Assembly: GCF_016107705.1 (NCBI RefSeq)
Contig: NZ_JAEHGC010000010.1
Span: 127,832-191,831, forward strand
Length of the DNA: 64,000 nucleotides
Origin: Neobacillus cucumis
GTDB taxonomy: Bacteria > Bacillota > Bacilli > Bacillales_B > DSM-18226
Reading direction: 5' to 3'
This document shows, piece by piece, positions 26,797 to 37,149 of the stretch (its first letter is position 1; every line of letters starts with the position of its first letter). The notes under the pieces are model-generated. The model had not been told where the DNA came from. It searched no databases and worked only from the letters and a program-made list of their open reading frames with translations. The position numbers and the translations under genes are program-made.

Positions 26797-27048
26797 ATGA
26801 ATTTTTACATCCAGCAGTCCATTCAAATTAATTTTATCAAAATTGGCGGGATTACCAATTCCTCTGTCCTGCAGATTGGCAGTGCCGGTATTATTAAACC
26901 GGCCGCTTATTTGTATAACACTGGCGGGTTTACGGGACCGGCACCGCAAGCTATCAAGCCCGGTGAAGCCCCTTCCCCTATACCACAGTCCTCACAAATC
27001 CTGGCACCAGCTGTTCCTTTGCAGGCACCAGTAAGAATGGATGAGTAA
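26797..27048 (+). CDS. gerPB: spore germination protein GerPB
   Basis: An 83-residue coat-associated protein. It begins MNFYIQQSIQINFIKIGGI, continues with SSVLQIGSAG, and ends in a Pro/Ala-rich tail (about 50-83). The order and the SSVLQIG motif shared with other GerP proteins support the call. It lies 17 bp after gerPA. Confidence 0.92.
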   Translation: MNFYIQQSIQINFIKIGGITNSSVLQIGSAGIIKPAAYLYNTGGFTGPAPQAIKPGEAPSPIPQSSQILAPAVPLQAPVRMDE

Positions 27049-27141
27049 ATTCCCCGTTATCAAAAGTAATTAGCATGTCTCGAGTCGTTCCGCATATATA
27101 TTTATTTAGGGTAGGGAGACGACTAGACGGGGTGATTTTAA

Positions 27142-27759
27142 ATGTATCAGGATTTATACCAATATCTTCAATGGTTGGTATCAAGCATTCAAACACAGGA
27201 AAAAAGGATCGCAGCATTAGAACAAGCATTGCAAAAAATGCAGAATGATCTAAAGCAAATAGGGGAAAAACCAACAATTCATGTAGATACAATTGAATAT
27301 AAATTTGATCAGTTGAAGGTTGAAACCCTTGAAGGCACGCTTTCGATTGGCCTTAATCCTAATGATTTATCCGGAATTGAAGATTTTGCGATCCAAGGTC
27401 AATCATTGAATACCCCAATATCTCCAAAGGACCAAATGCAGCGGTCAATGAAAATAGAAGAGGCGATTTATCGTTATTTGGAAACAGATTTACCTCAAGT
27501 CATAGAGGATACCGAAAGACAATTAAGAATCCAGCCAAATGAGTCTTATTTAGCTTTCATAAAACAGGACATAGTCAAACAGCTTCCCAATAGAATTGAG
27601 TATCATTTAAAATCCATTCCTGTAAATGAGCAATCAGACGAAAATAAAACATTAGTGGAAAACCGGATTATAGAATTACTGAAACAGGAAATTCAGAATG
27701 GTGTTTATACCTTTTTTAATAATTTACCAGATAATGTGAAAGGAATGAATATCGAATGA
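27142..27759 (+). CDS. gerPC: spore germination protein GerPC
   Basis: A 205-residue hydrophilic protein, the largest of the operon. It has a coiled-coil N-terminus (about 8-40, SIQTQEKRIAALEQALQKM) and a repeat-rich helical C-terminal half. GerPC is required for germinant access in Bacillus spores. The ATG follows GGGGTG, and its stop overlaps the gerPD start by four bases. Confidence 0.92.
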   Translation: MYQDLYQYLQWLVSSIQTQEKRIAALEQALQKMQNDLKQIGEKPTIHVDTIEYKFDQLKVETLEGTLSIGLNPNDLSGIEDFAIQGQSLNTPISPKDQMQRSMKIEEAIYRYLETDLPQVIEDTERQLRIQPNESYLAFIKQDIVKQLPNRIEYHLKSIPVNEQSDENKTLVENRIIELLKQEIQNGVYTFFNNLPDNVKGMNIE

Positions 27760-27962
27760 ACTTAGAAGTTTATAACCGCGAACTCGTTGTAGGAAACCTT
27801 CAAATTACTGGTGTTGCCAGTTCTTCCTTAGTTCTTGTGGGTGATACCCAAACAATTCAATTGGCATCAGCTTTCGACACTCCTGCTGAATCGTTGATTA
27901 TCGGACCATTTGTTCCGCTAGAACCGGATGTGACCCCTGGTTATGCTACAACGAACGTCTAA
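27756..27962 (+). CDS. gerPD: spore germination protein GerPD
   Basis: A 68-residue protein starting MNLEVYNRELVVGNLQITGV with the family core SSSLVLVGD. It overlaps gerPC by 4 bp and gerPE by 20 bp, so translation is coupled. Confidence 0.9.
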   Translation: MNLEVYNRELVVGNLQITGVASSSLVLVGDTQTIQLASAFDTPAESLIIGPFVPLEPDVTPGYATTNV

Positions 27963-28332
27963 TGTTGACCAATTAAATGTAATGGTTCTATCCTACTCCT
28001 CGATTATTCAGCTTGGGGATTCCTGCATCATTAATGGATTTTCCCGCGCCATTGCTGTTCAAAGAGAAGCAGAAAGATTCTACGGAAATGAGGGGAATTT
28101 TCCAACCTATACAGTTTTTAAAAAACCTATTCCATTACCACCTATCAATGAAGCCATTTCATTTTTACCTCACAATCCAAAACCAATGATTAAAGTAAAA
28201 AAAATTGATATTATCGGTATTTCATCATCCTCGATTTTACATGTAGGAAACAGTAGAAACATTTCAATGGAGGCTAGAGTAAAACATATCCGGCAAGAAC
28301 TCCCCTTTGGGCATGAACAAGAAATGCAATAG
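27943..28332 (+). CDS. gerPE: spore germination protein GerPE
   Basis: A 129-residue protein starting MLQRTSNVDQLNV. It carries two copies of the operon's short beta motif (SSIIQLGDS near 19-27 and SSSILHVGNS near 96-105) and the conserved ARVKHIRQELPF near the C-terminus. Its ATG lies inside gerPD, with no separate strong ribosome site visible. Confidence 0.9.
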   Translation: MLQRTSNVDQLNVMVLSYSSIIQLGDSCIINGFSRAIAVQREAERFYGNEGNFPTYTVFKKPIPLPPINEAISFLPHNPKPMIKVKKIDIIGISSSSILHVGNSRNISMEARVKHIRQELPFGHEQEMQ

Positions 28333-28377
28333 CCGCATATGTTACCTTAGACATTTTTATGGTAAAGGATGTTTTTG

Positions 28378-28596
28378 ATGCCAGCAATTATTGGCCCTGT
28401 ACAGATCGTTACGGTGAGTGGAGGAATTGTTCAATTTGGTGATACGGTTTATATTTCACCAAAGAGCACTGCAAAGGCTTACGGTGGCTCCGGAGGATTT
28501 AATACAGGAGGAATCATCGTTGCGAACAATGGTATCAGCGGAACAAATGTGCTTGATACCGATCTTATTGATCAACCTATAGTTGGAAACAATTAA
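28378..28596 (+). CDS. gerPF: spore germination protein GerPF
   Basis: A 72-residue protein, paralogous to GerPA, starting MPAIIGPVQIVTVSGG and containing GGFNTGG. I use the ATG at 28378, six bases after AAAGGATG; the ATG at 28369 overlaps that site. It is the last gene of the operon and is followed by a strong terminator. Confidence 0.92.
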   Translation: MPAIIGPVQIVTVSGGIVQFGDTVYISPKSTAKAYGGSGGFNTGGIIVANNGISGTNVLDTDLIDQPIVGNN

Positions 28597-28636
28597 AAAA
28601 CGACATAAACCTATGAATAGGTTTATGTCGTTTTTT
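28595..28636. terminator. bidirectional terminator between gerPF and addA
   Basis: An 18-bp perfect inverted repeat (AAAAAACGACATAAACCT and its complement) with a 6-base loop and T-runs on both strands. Confidence 0.92.
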
Positions 28637-28639
28637 AGT

Positions 28640-31600
28640 TTATCGCCTATTATCCAAATTTAGAATATGGGCACCATCGAAGAAAAACAAATAGCGTTCA
28701 TTCACTTTTCTTTTCCAAATTTGCTCAATTGCCTTTGTATATAAATCAATTTGCACTTTATAACGTTCATGTAGGATCGGTTTTGCTTGCTCAAACCCGC
28801 CTTTATATCGGTCCGTTATTGCATCTGATTTATAATCAATCAATACAAGCCCTTGGTCATCTTCAAATATACAATCAATAATCCCTTGAACAAAGATTGA
28901 TTCTGTCTCGTCTTTCCAATTCATGTATACCTCTTCTGCAGGGAGTGATATGGTAAAAGGAACTTCACGGTTAACCTCTTTAGCAGCGCACAGCCTTTTC
29001 CCCAATTCAGATGTAAAGAATTGAACAATTAACCTGGCATCGATTACCTGAGCTTGTTCAGCGGTTAATAATTCATTAACGAGCATATTGTTTATTTGTG
29101 ATTGTATCGACTCAACACTGACTTGTTTTGTTAAATCAACATGCTGCATCACCATGTGAAGAGCTGTACCACGCTCCGCAGGGGTCAATTGTTTTTCTTG
29201 CATAAACTTCGGCCGCTTTAAAATCGGTTTGTTAATCCTTCGAATAAGGTCGGTACCACTCTGCTCATCCGAAATTTCCCTTTGCCGTTTCATTTCTGAA
29301 ACGGATTGTTTCGAACGATTTGCCACAGCATCCCGGTGGATATATTCCCATGTCAATCGATCCTGTATTTCTCCTGCATAGGGTGAATCAACCAATACAG
29401 ACTTGGACAATCTTACTAAATCTAAATTGTCATCTTGCTCACCCTCATCGCCTATTTCTTGATTTTTAAGATTTTCACTCGTCAAAATGGAAATCTCCCA
29501 TGCCGAAGGATGGCACATAATTTCACTGGAAGTTTGCAAGTCCTTATTTTCTGAGATCCTTAAATCTACACAATCCTGATGCCGAACCAGTGCTGGGCCA
29601 ATCCAATCCATATAACAGGAGGCAGATGCCCTTTCATAGTCCTTTAAGAGCCATTCCTGATTTGCCAGCCCATCATTCCATTGGTCTATTTTTTTACCGG
29701 CATCATTTACTGTACCAAGTAAATATAGTTTTTCCTTTGCCCGCGTTAAAGCAACATACAGTACTCGCATTTCCTCCGCTAGCATTTCCATTTTCTTTTT
29801 TCGCTTAAAAGCCATTTGCGGCAAGGACGGGAAGGTAATTCTTTTTTCTACATTTACATATTTGGCAGCAAATCCATACTCCTTATCAAGCATATACGAA
29901 TTTCGAATATCCGACATATTAAAATTGCGGGACATCCCTGCAACAAATACAACCGGAAATTCAAGACCTTTACTGCTATGGATGGTCATAACCCGAACAA
30001 CATCTTCCTGCTCTCCAAGCGCTCTTGCCGCACCCAGGTCATCTCCGCGTTCAATCATCCTTTCGATAAAACGCAAAAACCTGAATAACCCTCTGAAGGA
30101 GGTTTGTTCGTATTGCCGAGCCCGATCATATAAAGCGTTCAAGTTCGCCTGACGCTGTTTGCCGCCTGGTAATCCTCCTACAAAGTCATAAAAATGGGTA
30201 TCTCGGTAAAGCTGCCAGATTAGTTCTGAAAGTGCTCCTTTTCTAGCTGTCGCCCGCCATTCTTTTAATAACTCAGAAAAACGACGGACTTTTTCAAAAA
30301 ACACTTCGGTATTTTCGGCCTCCGTACTCCTTGAAAACGCATGAACTGCATCCCAAAAAGACCCTCTTTTTTTATGAATTCGAATTTTGGCAAGCTCTTC
30401 TTCATTTAGCCCGACAATGGGAGAACGAAGAACAGACGCCAAAGGGATATCCTGATAGGGATTGTCGATTACACGAAGCAATGACAGCATGATCGCAATT
30501 TCGGTTGCTTCAAAATAACCTGTTGATAAATTTGCATAGATGGGTATTCCCTGCTGCTTGAACTCTTCAAGAATTTGCGGCGCCCATGTCATCGACCTGA
30601 GCAAGATGACAATATCCCGATACATAAGAGGCCGGCTCGTTTTAGTTTTTGTATTGTAAACTGGCTTTCCTCCCGAGATTAATTCCTTAATTTTCGCTGC
30701 CATCACTCTTGCTTCAAGCTGTGATTTTTCTAAATCAACTGCATCAAATTCAGCCTCCGGTGTATCTCCTTCTTCCTCTGCCCCCTGCGTTCCTTTCTGC
30801 TCCTTATTTAAATCTACGAGCAATAGCTCTAATGGATAAGGCTCCTCCTCAGGATAAGGGGCACCATTACGGAGTTCAGCAGCTTCATCATATTCAATTT
30901 CCCCAACCTTAACTCCCATGATTTGTTTGAATAAAAAATTCGTTCCATCTAAAATTTCTTTTCGGCTCCTGAAATTACGGGCTAGATCGATTTTAAGACC
31001 CGATAATTCTCCATCATGGCGAAAACGATTGTATTTACCTAAGAATAAATTGGGTTCCGCAAGACGAAAGCGGTAGATAGACTGTTTGACATCCCCAACC
31101 ATAAACAAATTGCCGTTTATTTCATTTTCATTAGCCACCAGCTTTAAGATTGTTTCCTGAACCATATTCGTATCCTGGTATTCATCAACAAAAATTTCTT
31201 TAAAATGCTTTTTATAGGCTAAAGCGGCACTTGACGGAAGAAATTCTCCTTCATCAGTAATATTCCCAGTGAGAATTCGCAGACAATTATGTTCTAAATC
31301 AGCATAATCTACGAGTCCTTTTTCCTTTTTCGCTTTCTCGAAGCGTTCTGAAAAGTCGCTTACCAAATGAACAAGTGTCTCAATCAGCGGATACATTTCC
31401 TCCATATCACGCAAGAAGCTTTCAGGCTTTCTGGAAAAAAGTTCATCCTTTAAATCAGTCAGCTTTTTCTTCGCTTTGTCCCGCAGTTTTTGGGCTTTTT
31501 CGGTTAAATCTTTATTATACTCGTCCCCTTTAACTGGCTTAGCTCTGGAAAAAGACCAGGCCTGCATAGCGTTGTAAAGCGTTTGCCATGAATCTTGCTT

Positions 31601-32425
31601 CGCTGATATAAGCGTACCAATAACGTTTAAATCCTCTAAGAAGTTTTCTGACCTAGGGTGTGGACCGCCTGGCTGTTTTGCGATTTCCAAACAACTCATA
31701 ATCATTTCCTTTGCAGCCTCCAGCTGCAATTCAATATCATAAAGAAGCGCCCTAATAAATGGTAAATTTTCAATTGTCGATATCGAAGTGACATCGTACA
31801 TTTTAAGAATCGATTCCAAATACTTCTCCGGTTCCGGGTTCGAACGGGCAAAATCATAAATGGAGCGGACAATATCCATTAATGCCGCGTCGTTCCGGTC
31901 GTTCGTAAACGAATCAACCAGGGTAAAAAATGCCTCATTATTCGGCTTTCCGTATTGTTCTTCAAACAATTCATCCATGACTTCATCCCTAATTAATTGA
32001 GCTTCAGTCTCATCCGCGATCCGGAACCCTGGGTCAACATCGATTAAATAATAGTACTTGCGGATTACTTCCATACAAAAGGAGTGAAGTGTAGATATTG
32101 ACGCTTTATTTAATAAACTAAGCTGTTTTCTTAAATGTCTTGATTCCGGATCATGGTCAATAGCCTTCTCTAATGCTTCACCAATACGATGGCGCATTTC
32201 TGCCGCTGAAGCATTTGTGAAGGTAACCACCAGCAATTCATCCACATCGATTGGGTCTTCCGTCGAAAGGATTTTTTGAATGATTCGTTCCACAAGGACA
32301 GCCGTTTTCCCCGAACCTGCTGCTGCTGCAACGAGTATATCCTTATTTTTCGCCATGATCGCCTTCCATTGATCTTCTGTCCAGGTTGCACCTTCCGGCA
32401 TAGGCGGGATTATCAATTTACTCAT
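28640..32425 (-). CDS. addA: ATP-dependent helicase/nuclease subunit A (AddA)
   Basis: A 1261-residue helicase-nuclease that processes double-strand breaks for RecA-dependent repair. It has the UvrD-like motif I AAAAGSGKTAVLVERI near 33-48, DEYQDTNMVQ (motif II) near 415, and VMTIHSSKGLEFPVVF and LYVALTRAKEKLYL (motifs V and VI). The C-terminal PD-(D/E)XK nuclease shows LIDYKSD near 1200. The ATG overlaps the addB stop by four bases. Length and motifs are normal. Confidence 0.96.
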   Translation of the reverse strand: MSKLIIPPMPEGATWTEDQWKAIMAKNKDILVAAAAGSGKTAVLVERIIQKILSTEDPIDVDELLVVTFTNASAAEMRHRIGEALEKAIDHDPESRHLRKQLSLLNKASISTLHSFCMEVIRKYYYLIDVDPGFRIADETEAQLIRDEVMDELFEEQYGKPNNEAFFTLVDSFTNDRNDAALMDIVRSIYDFARSNPEPEKYLESILKMYDVTSISTIENLPFIRALLYDIELQLEAAKEMIMSCLEIAKQPGGPHPRSENFLEDLNVIGTLISAKQDSWQTLYNAMQAWSFSRAKPVKGDEYNKDLTEKAQKLRDKAKKKLTDLKDELFSRKPESFLRDMEEMYPLIETLVHLVSDFSERFEKAKKEKGLVDYADLEHNCLRILTGNITDEGEFLPSSAALAYKKHFKEIFVDEYQDTNMVQETILKLVANENEINGNLFMVGDVKQSIYRFRLAEPNLFLGKYNRFRHDGELSGLKIDLARNFRSRKEILDGTNFLFKQIMGVKVGEIEYDEAAELRNGAPYPEEEPYPLELLLVDLNKEQKGTQGAEEEGDTPEAEFDAVDLEKSQLEARVMAAKIKELISGGKPVYNTKTKTSRPLMYRDIVILLRSMTWAPQILEEFKQQGIPIYANLSTGYFEATEIAIMLSLLRVIDNPYQDIPLASVLRSPIVGLNEEELAKIRIHKKRGSFWDAVHAFSRSTEAENTEVFFEKVRRFSELLKEWRATARKGALSELIWQLYRDTHFYDFVGGLPGGKQRQANLNALYDRARQYEQTSFRGLFRFLRFIERMIERGDDLGAARALGEQEDVVRVMTIHSSKGLEFPVVFVAGMSRNFNMSDIRNSYMLDKEYGFAAKYVNVEKRITFPSLPQMAFKRKKKMEMLAEEMRVLYVALTRAKEKLYLLGTVNDAGKKIDQWNDGLANQEWLLKDYERASASCYMDWIGPALVRHQDCVDLRISENKDLQTSSEIMCHPSAWEISILTSENLKNQEIGDEGEQDDNLDLVRLSKSVLVDSPYAGEIQDRLTWEYIHRDAVANRSKQSVSEMKRQREISDEQSGTDLIRRINKPILKRPKFMQEKQLTPAERGTALHMVMQHVDLTKQVSVESIQSQINNMLVNELLTAEQAQVIDARLIVQFFTSELGKRLCAAKEVNREVPFTISLPAEEVYMNWKDETESIFVQGIIDCIFEDDQGLVLIDYKSDAITDRYKGGFEQAKPILHERYKVQIDLYTKAIEQIWKRKVNERYLFFFDGAHILNLDNRR

Positions 32426-35400
32426 TCTGAGTTACTCTCCTTTCCAATCAACTCAAGAACATCCTCTTTCGAGTGCGGAGCTAGAATCCGGTACCTGTTA
32501 TCTTCAATTGCTTCGTCAAATTGACAAACTGATTTAAAGGCACAAAATGTACAGGGTGTTTTATCTTTTAGCTTATATGGTGCGATCTGAACCGCCCCAT
32601 CGATAATCGAATTTCCCGTTTTTTGATAGAGATTTCGAACGTAATGCCGTAAATTCTCAAATTCATTTATGCTGGCTACTTTGGACTTTTTAGATAAATT
32701 TCCGTCCTTTTTGATTCCCGCAGAAATAATTTGTGAATCACCGGATTCAAGTGTTTGGTCCATCAAACGAATGACATTTTGATCACTCAGCATTAACCCG
32801 TTCATTTTAAACTTTTTCATAATTTCCTGTTCGATTTCATCGATGGTTAACATTTTTTTCGTACTAATAAACGGGTTGTGAACATGGAAATAAAGAACAC
32901 CCGCAGGAGTCGCTTCCATTTCTACAAGCTCTTTTGAATGGGTAATAACGATATCGAGATAGGTCAGCATTTGCAATGCAAGCCCATAATAAACTTCGCC
33001 TAAATTAACATCTTTTTCACTTGATTTGTAGTCAATTACCCGCAAAAAGACACTTCCGTTTTCATCTTTTGCTTGATCCACACGGTCAATCCGGCCTGCC
33101 AACTCCATTTTCTTTCCATTTTCCAAAGAAAAACTTAATGGAGGAAGTTCTCCTTTTGAGCCAAACCCTAACTCTAAGCCAATCGGTGAAAAGCCGCTAA
33201 CCTTGGCATGTTCACTTAAAACTAGCGAGGCACGGGTAATAATTTGCTCCAATTTTCTTTTAATATAATGATGGCGTTCAGAGCTCAGTAAAATTTCATT
33301 TTGCAGTTTAGGAGCTAGAGTATTAACCGCTTCCTTTGATAAAACCTCACATTGCTGCCTTGTTAAATTACTCCAAGAAATCTTTTGTTCATTTACAGTA
33401 TCTGATATATGCTTTAATGCCGCATGGAATAATTCCCCTATATCAGGTGCTTCTAACCGGAAAATTTGTCGTTCCCTTAGTTTGAGACCGTGCTGGGCAA
33501 AATGAGAAAAAGCACAGCCATTGAATAATTCCATTCTCGAAACACTTGCCTGGATGGTCTCTCCGTATAATTCATCTGCTACATCCTTTGAAAGGTTTAC
33601 CGTTTGGTTCGTGTAAAAAAGGCTGGATAAAACTTTTTCAGCCTGGGCTTTGCCCACGCCTTCCATATAAAAGTTATATACGTTCCACCAAAGAGGCGAA
33701 ATCGGATAATTTCTCTTCATTAATTGAAGCTGAGCTGTTAAATAAGACAGTGTTGATGTTGGATTTGAAACAAAGCTGAGCTGATCTTCCTCCACCAGCT
33801 CCGCTGGGTCGTTTACAAATACATGTTCAACTAATCCTGGAAACATATCTTTTATTCTTTTAATATAAGAGGAAGGGATGAGTGCTTTTCCCTCATTATT
33901 AGCAAGCGGATAGGTAACATAAAGCAAATCTGACGGGATTGTCAGTGCTTTATAGGCTAAAAAGTTTTCATCAAGAAGGCGTGTCCTGCTGCTTGGTGCA
34001 ACCTTGATACCGGCAATCATCAGCATTTCTCGGTCATCATCTGCCAGTATCCCTTCATCCGTTAGTTTTGCAGGCAATACCCCTTCATTAACACCGACCA
34101 CGAATGCGACCTTGATTTCTGTTAATCTTGATTTCTCCAAGTCTCCAATTAAAACTTGGTCAATTGCCGGAGGAATAAGAGAAAAACGCAGGGAGTCAAA
34201 TCCTGCTTCTAAAATAGCCGTATACGCTTTTAATGAAATCGGTTCGTCCCCTAGGATTTCTACGTATTGGTCTAAAAGGTCTATCACTGCATTCCAGACC
34301 TGTTCATGTTCCCGCATTTTAACAAGATTGCCTTGCTCCTCTTCAGCCAATTTCCACTTTTCAAGCTTTGCAGGTACCTCTAATTCTTCTAAATATAAGT
34401 AAATGGCTTCACAAAGCTTCCGTCCAGTATCTGCTTTTTTCAAACGTCTAGATAATCGTAAGATAGGGGCAGATACCATAAGTTTCAATTCATTTAATTC
34501 CTGTTCAATTTCCTTTTCAGCATCCGTTTGAACTGTCCCTAACTCCAAACCGTAGGAACGGCGGTAACTCCACCGCTCTTTTTTCGTCCACTTACTTCCT
34601 TTTATACCGTAAGCTAGGCAATAGTTTTCGAGTCGGTCCATTTTTTCACGCATTTTACCGGGATTCTCCTGAAGCGGGTAAAGCAATTCCATTTTAATTA
34701 CCCTAAATATTGGCTCATAGCGCCAATACGTTTGAATAACCTCCAGGCTGGAACGAAGGAATTCGATAAGAGGATGGTTTAACATCGTTCTTTTTTGGTC
34801 GATAAAATAAGGAATTTGATGGTCATCAAAGACTGGGACCAAAAGATCATGATAATCCCCTCCGTTACGGATCAGTAAGGCTATATCGCGGTAGCGGTAC
34901 CCTTTCGTCCGGACCAATTCACGTATTTCTCTCGCAATCCCTTCTATTTCGGCCCGCCTGCTGACTGCTTGACCAATATGAATCGCAGTTGGCCCTTCAA
35001 AAGGCACAACAGGCCTCTCATCGAACATTTCCTCAAGATGGCGTAAGGAAGGATGATTCCACTTTTGTTGGTTTTTTAGCAGAATCGGCTCTTCCACCTC
35101 TATCCCTTCCGCGCTCGCCATTTCAAAAATAGTGTGACAAGCATCAGAAGACAGCCTGAATAAATCAAGTTCATCAGGTGCTGCATGAACAGATACCTGA
35201 TCTGTTGTCATCGCAATGGTAACGCTCCGGCAATTCTTCATGAGTTCCTTTATGACAAGATATTCCTGTGGAGTAAAGCTGTAAAATCCATCAATATAGA
35301 TTTCTGCTTCCTTTAGATATCGGGAAGATGCCACTTTTTCTGAAAGGAGGTAAAAATAGTCTTCAGAGTCAATGTATTTTCCAAAAACCTCATCTTCAAA

Positions 35401-35904
35401 ATGTTTATAGATAATTTCTAAATCATGTAATTTATCTTGAAGTGCCTTAGCGGATTCATTGCCGAGTTTTACTGACCCTTCGATTAGTTCTTCAGGTCGA
35501 ATACAATACCGCTTAAATTCAATTATCATTTGCTCTAATTGTTGAATAAAGCCTTGTTTATCTGCAGCACGCTCGAACAAAGTTAATTGTTCCTTTTGTT
35601 CTTCAATGATTTTACGAATCAGCATACTCATACCGACATTGCTTAAATGGTATCGGCTGATTCCGCCCGTTTCTTGTAAAATTCTCCATGCCAGCCGTGG
35701 AAAACTATAAACCTGGGCTCGAATCGTGCCGCCAATTTGCGGATCTCTTGCTAAATGATACTCTGATAAAAACGTCATTTGCTCGGGAACAATGTAAATA
35801 ATTGGTTTACCCATTGGATATTCCATTAGGCGATCCCGTATTTCGTTTAAACACAGCGATGTTTTTCCGCTTCCAGACCGCCCGATGATCATTCTTACTG
35901 ACAT
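32422..35904 (-). CDS. addB: ATP-dependent helicase/deoxyribonuclease subunit B (AddB)
   Basis: An 1160-residue partner of AddA that carries Chi recognition and the second nuclease. The N-terminal Walker A is GRSGSGKTSL near 8-17. The C-terminal nuclease has VIDYKSSEKDVNL. The iron-sulfur staple is visible as one Cys in NGCAFSHF and three in CTFCAFKSVC. The ATG follows GGGGGT. addB-addA order and overlap are as in B. subtilis. Confidence 0.95.
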   Translation of the reverse strand: MSVRMIIGRSGSGKTSLCLNEIRDRLMEYPMGKPIIYIVPEQMTFLSEYHLARDPQIGGTIRAQVYSFPRLAWRILQETGGISRYHLSNVGMSMLIRKIIEEQKEQLTLFERAADKQGFIQQLEQMIIEFKRYCIRPEELIEGSVKLGNESAKALQDKLHDLEIIYKHFEDEVFGKYIDSEDYFYLLSEKVASSRYLKEAEIYIDGFYSFTPQEYLVIKELMKNCRSVTIAMTTDQVSVHAAPDELDLFRLSSDACHTIFEMASAEGIEVEEPILLKNQQKWNHPSLRHLEEMFDERPVVPFEGPTAIHIGQAVSRRAEIEGIAREIRELVRTKGYRYRDIALLIRNGGDYHDLLVPVFDDHQIPYFIDQKRTMLNHPLIEFLRSSLEVIQTYWRYEPIFRVIKMELLYPLQENPGKMREKMDRLENYCLAYGIKGSKWTKKERWSYRRSYGLELGTVQTDAEKEIEQELNELKLMVSAPILRLSRRLKKADTGRKLCEAIYLYLEELEVPAKLEKWKLAEEEQGNLVKMREHEQVWNAVIDLLDQYVEILGDEPISLKAYTAILEAGFDSLRFSLIPPAIDQVLIGDLEKSRLTEIKVAFVVGVNEGVLPAKLTDEGILADDDREMLMIAGIKVAPSSRTRLLDENFLAYKALTIPSDLLYVTYPLANNEGKALIPSSYIKRIKDMFPGLVEHVFVNDPAELVEEDQLSFVSNPTSTLSYLTAQLQLMKRNYPISPLWWNVYNFYMEGVGKAQAEKVLSSLFYTNQTVNLSKDVADELYGETIQASVSRMELFNGCAFSHFAQHGLKLRERQIFRLEAPDIGELFHAALKHISDTVNEQKISWSNLTRQQCEVLSKEAVNTLAPKLQNEILLSSERHHYIKRKLEQIITRASLVLSEHAKVSGFSPIGLELGFGSKGELPPLSFSLENGKKMELAGRIDRVDQAKDENGSVFLRVIDYKSSEKDVNLGEVYYGLALQMLTYLDIVITHSKELVEMEATPAGVLYFHVHNPFISTKKMLTIDEIEQEIMKKFKMNGLMLSDQNVIRLMDQTLESGDSQIISAGIKKDGNLSKKSKVASINEFENLRHYVRNLYQKTGNSIIDGAVQIAPYKLKDKTPCTFCAFKSVCQFDEAIEDNRYRILAPHSKEDVLELIGKESNSE

Positions 35905-36150
35905 GTACGGACCCCCATTCCCTAATCTCTCTGTTTTTCATTTTATCACGAAATGGGCACAAACGTTTGGAATTACGTCCGTTTTATGCAACCAAAAATG
36001 GTAAAAAATTCGGGCAGCCAAAAAGAGTAAGTCACCATGCTTTCAGGCTGCTGAAAAACTTTCGATAGCCTTCTATTCCATTCACTTTTTTTAATAATTC
36101 TCCTCATTAATTCATTATAATAAGGTTAATATATAGCTGTTCAACAGGTC

Positions 36151-36281
36151 TGTTGATTTACGCTCCAGGCACTTCGCTTTCCGCGGGCGTGCCGGGGAGC
36201 CTCCTCGTCGCTTTGCTCCTGCGGGGTCTCCCCTGCCCCGTACTCCCGCAGGAGTCTTCGTGCCTTCCGCTCCAATCAACA
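36151..36281 (+). repeat. structured intergenic repeat, copy A
   Basis: A ~131-bp element bounded by TGTTGATT and AATCAACA. It is GC-rich, unlike its surroundings. Inside are paired arms GGCAC/GTGCC and CTCCTGCGGG/CCCGCAGGAG, and CCGCTCC occurs as a direct repeat near each end (as CGCTCC on the left in this copy). Other copies lie at 36882 (inverted), 50470, 5484 (half) and 46035 (internally deleted). Confidence 0.88.
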
Positions 36282-36546
36282 GGTGCATTCAATAAAGACT
36301 ACAACTCTCAATTAATGATAAAAATAAGTGGTAAATTTAATTTAAGCTAAAAGAGTCTAGGCAAAGTGAATATGCATTTGTCTTATTGTTGAATTAGTTC
36401 CAGACAACTACCTTCATTGCCTGATTGTCAGATATATAAAATTTCCTTTCTCATAGAAATAGTTCGTGCCTTTTATAGCGAGAATAATGGTCGCCCATCT
36501 TCCCCCCTTATTCTTTTTAAAATGATGTTTATAGGGTATGCCCCGT

Positions 36547-36670
36547 AAAAATAAACAGGAAATGTTCTGTTATTTTGATCATCGCACTACAGACATGAAG
36601 TTTAATATTATAACGAATGTCCATGTAACTCTTGGTTATGTTCATGATTCTGTTCTTTATCTGAATCGGG
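36547..36670 (+). pseudogene. IS1182-type transposase remnant
   Basis: About 42 codons read FCYFDHRTTDMKFNIIT and then NVHVTLGYVHDSVLYL. This resembles the catalytic-core segment of IS1182-family transposases (YLDHRT...FNIIT...VTPGNVHDS). Nothing recognisable precedes it and the frame diverges after LYL. It is a short relic lying between repeat copies A and B. Confidence 0.65.
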
Positions 36671-36819
36671 AAAAATGCTTTATAAATATCGAAAAGAAAA
36701 AATTGAGCGAAGCTTCGTTGACTCAAGGAGCTACTTGGGCTTCGCTACTGCCGGTTACGGGGATTGAAGAATGTAAGTGAACAGGCTCTCCTAACTGGTG
36801 CCTGCCAATAAATAAAAAA

Positions 36820-36861
36820 ATTGCAACACACTTAGCCAGATTGGAAAAGGTGTGTTGCAAT
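36820..36861. repeat. 12-bp perfect inverted repeat
   Basis: ATTGCAACACAC and its exact complement with an 18-base loop, 20 bp from repeat copy B. It may be the terminator or end of the lost IS element. It lacks a clear T-run. Confidence 0.6.
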
Positions 36862-36881
36862 TCCTTAGGTTGATTTGCTCC

Positions 36882-37014
36882 CTGTTGATTGGAGCGGAGG
36901 GTGCGAAGACTCCTGCGGGAGTACGGGGCTGGGGAGACCCCGCAGGAGCGAAGCGACGAGGAGGCTCCCCGGCACGCCCGCGGAAAGCGAAGCACCCGGA
37001 GCGGAGATCAACAG
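36882..37014 (-). repeat. structured intergenic repeat, copy B
   Basis: A full-length copy in the opposite orientation to copy A. Relative to A its outer arms read GGGTGC/GCACCC instead of GGCAC/GTGCC, so both sides changed together. The CTCCTGCGGG arms are kept. Confidence 0.88.
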
Positions 37015-37149
37015 GCCCAGTAGCATGGACAATCTTTTAATAAAAATTGGTATTTTAGATTTTGACAGAATGGAAAATTGCCGAGAAAAATAACCATACT
37101 CGACAATCTGAGATCATGTCACTATGCTCTTTTTACACAAATGTTAACA

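Larger units (their letters stand above)
35905..37149. other. 1.2-kb gene-free stretch
   Basis: I see no intact gene here. It holds two inverted copies of the structured repeat, a transposase remnant and a 12-bp inverted repeat, each listed separately. The apparent open frames inside the repeats arise from their GC-rich composition and have no ribosome sites or protein character. Confidence 0.7.

Noticed and set aside
36723..37040. Open frames on both strands inside repeat copy B
   Set aside because: They lie in the GC-rich repeat, have no ribosome sites, and change with the stems. The same false frames appear in copies A and C.
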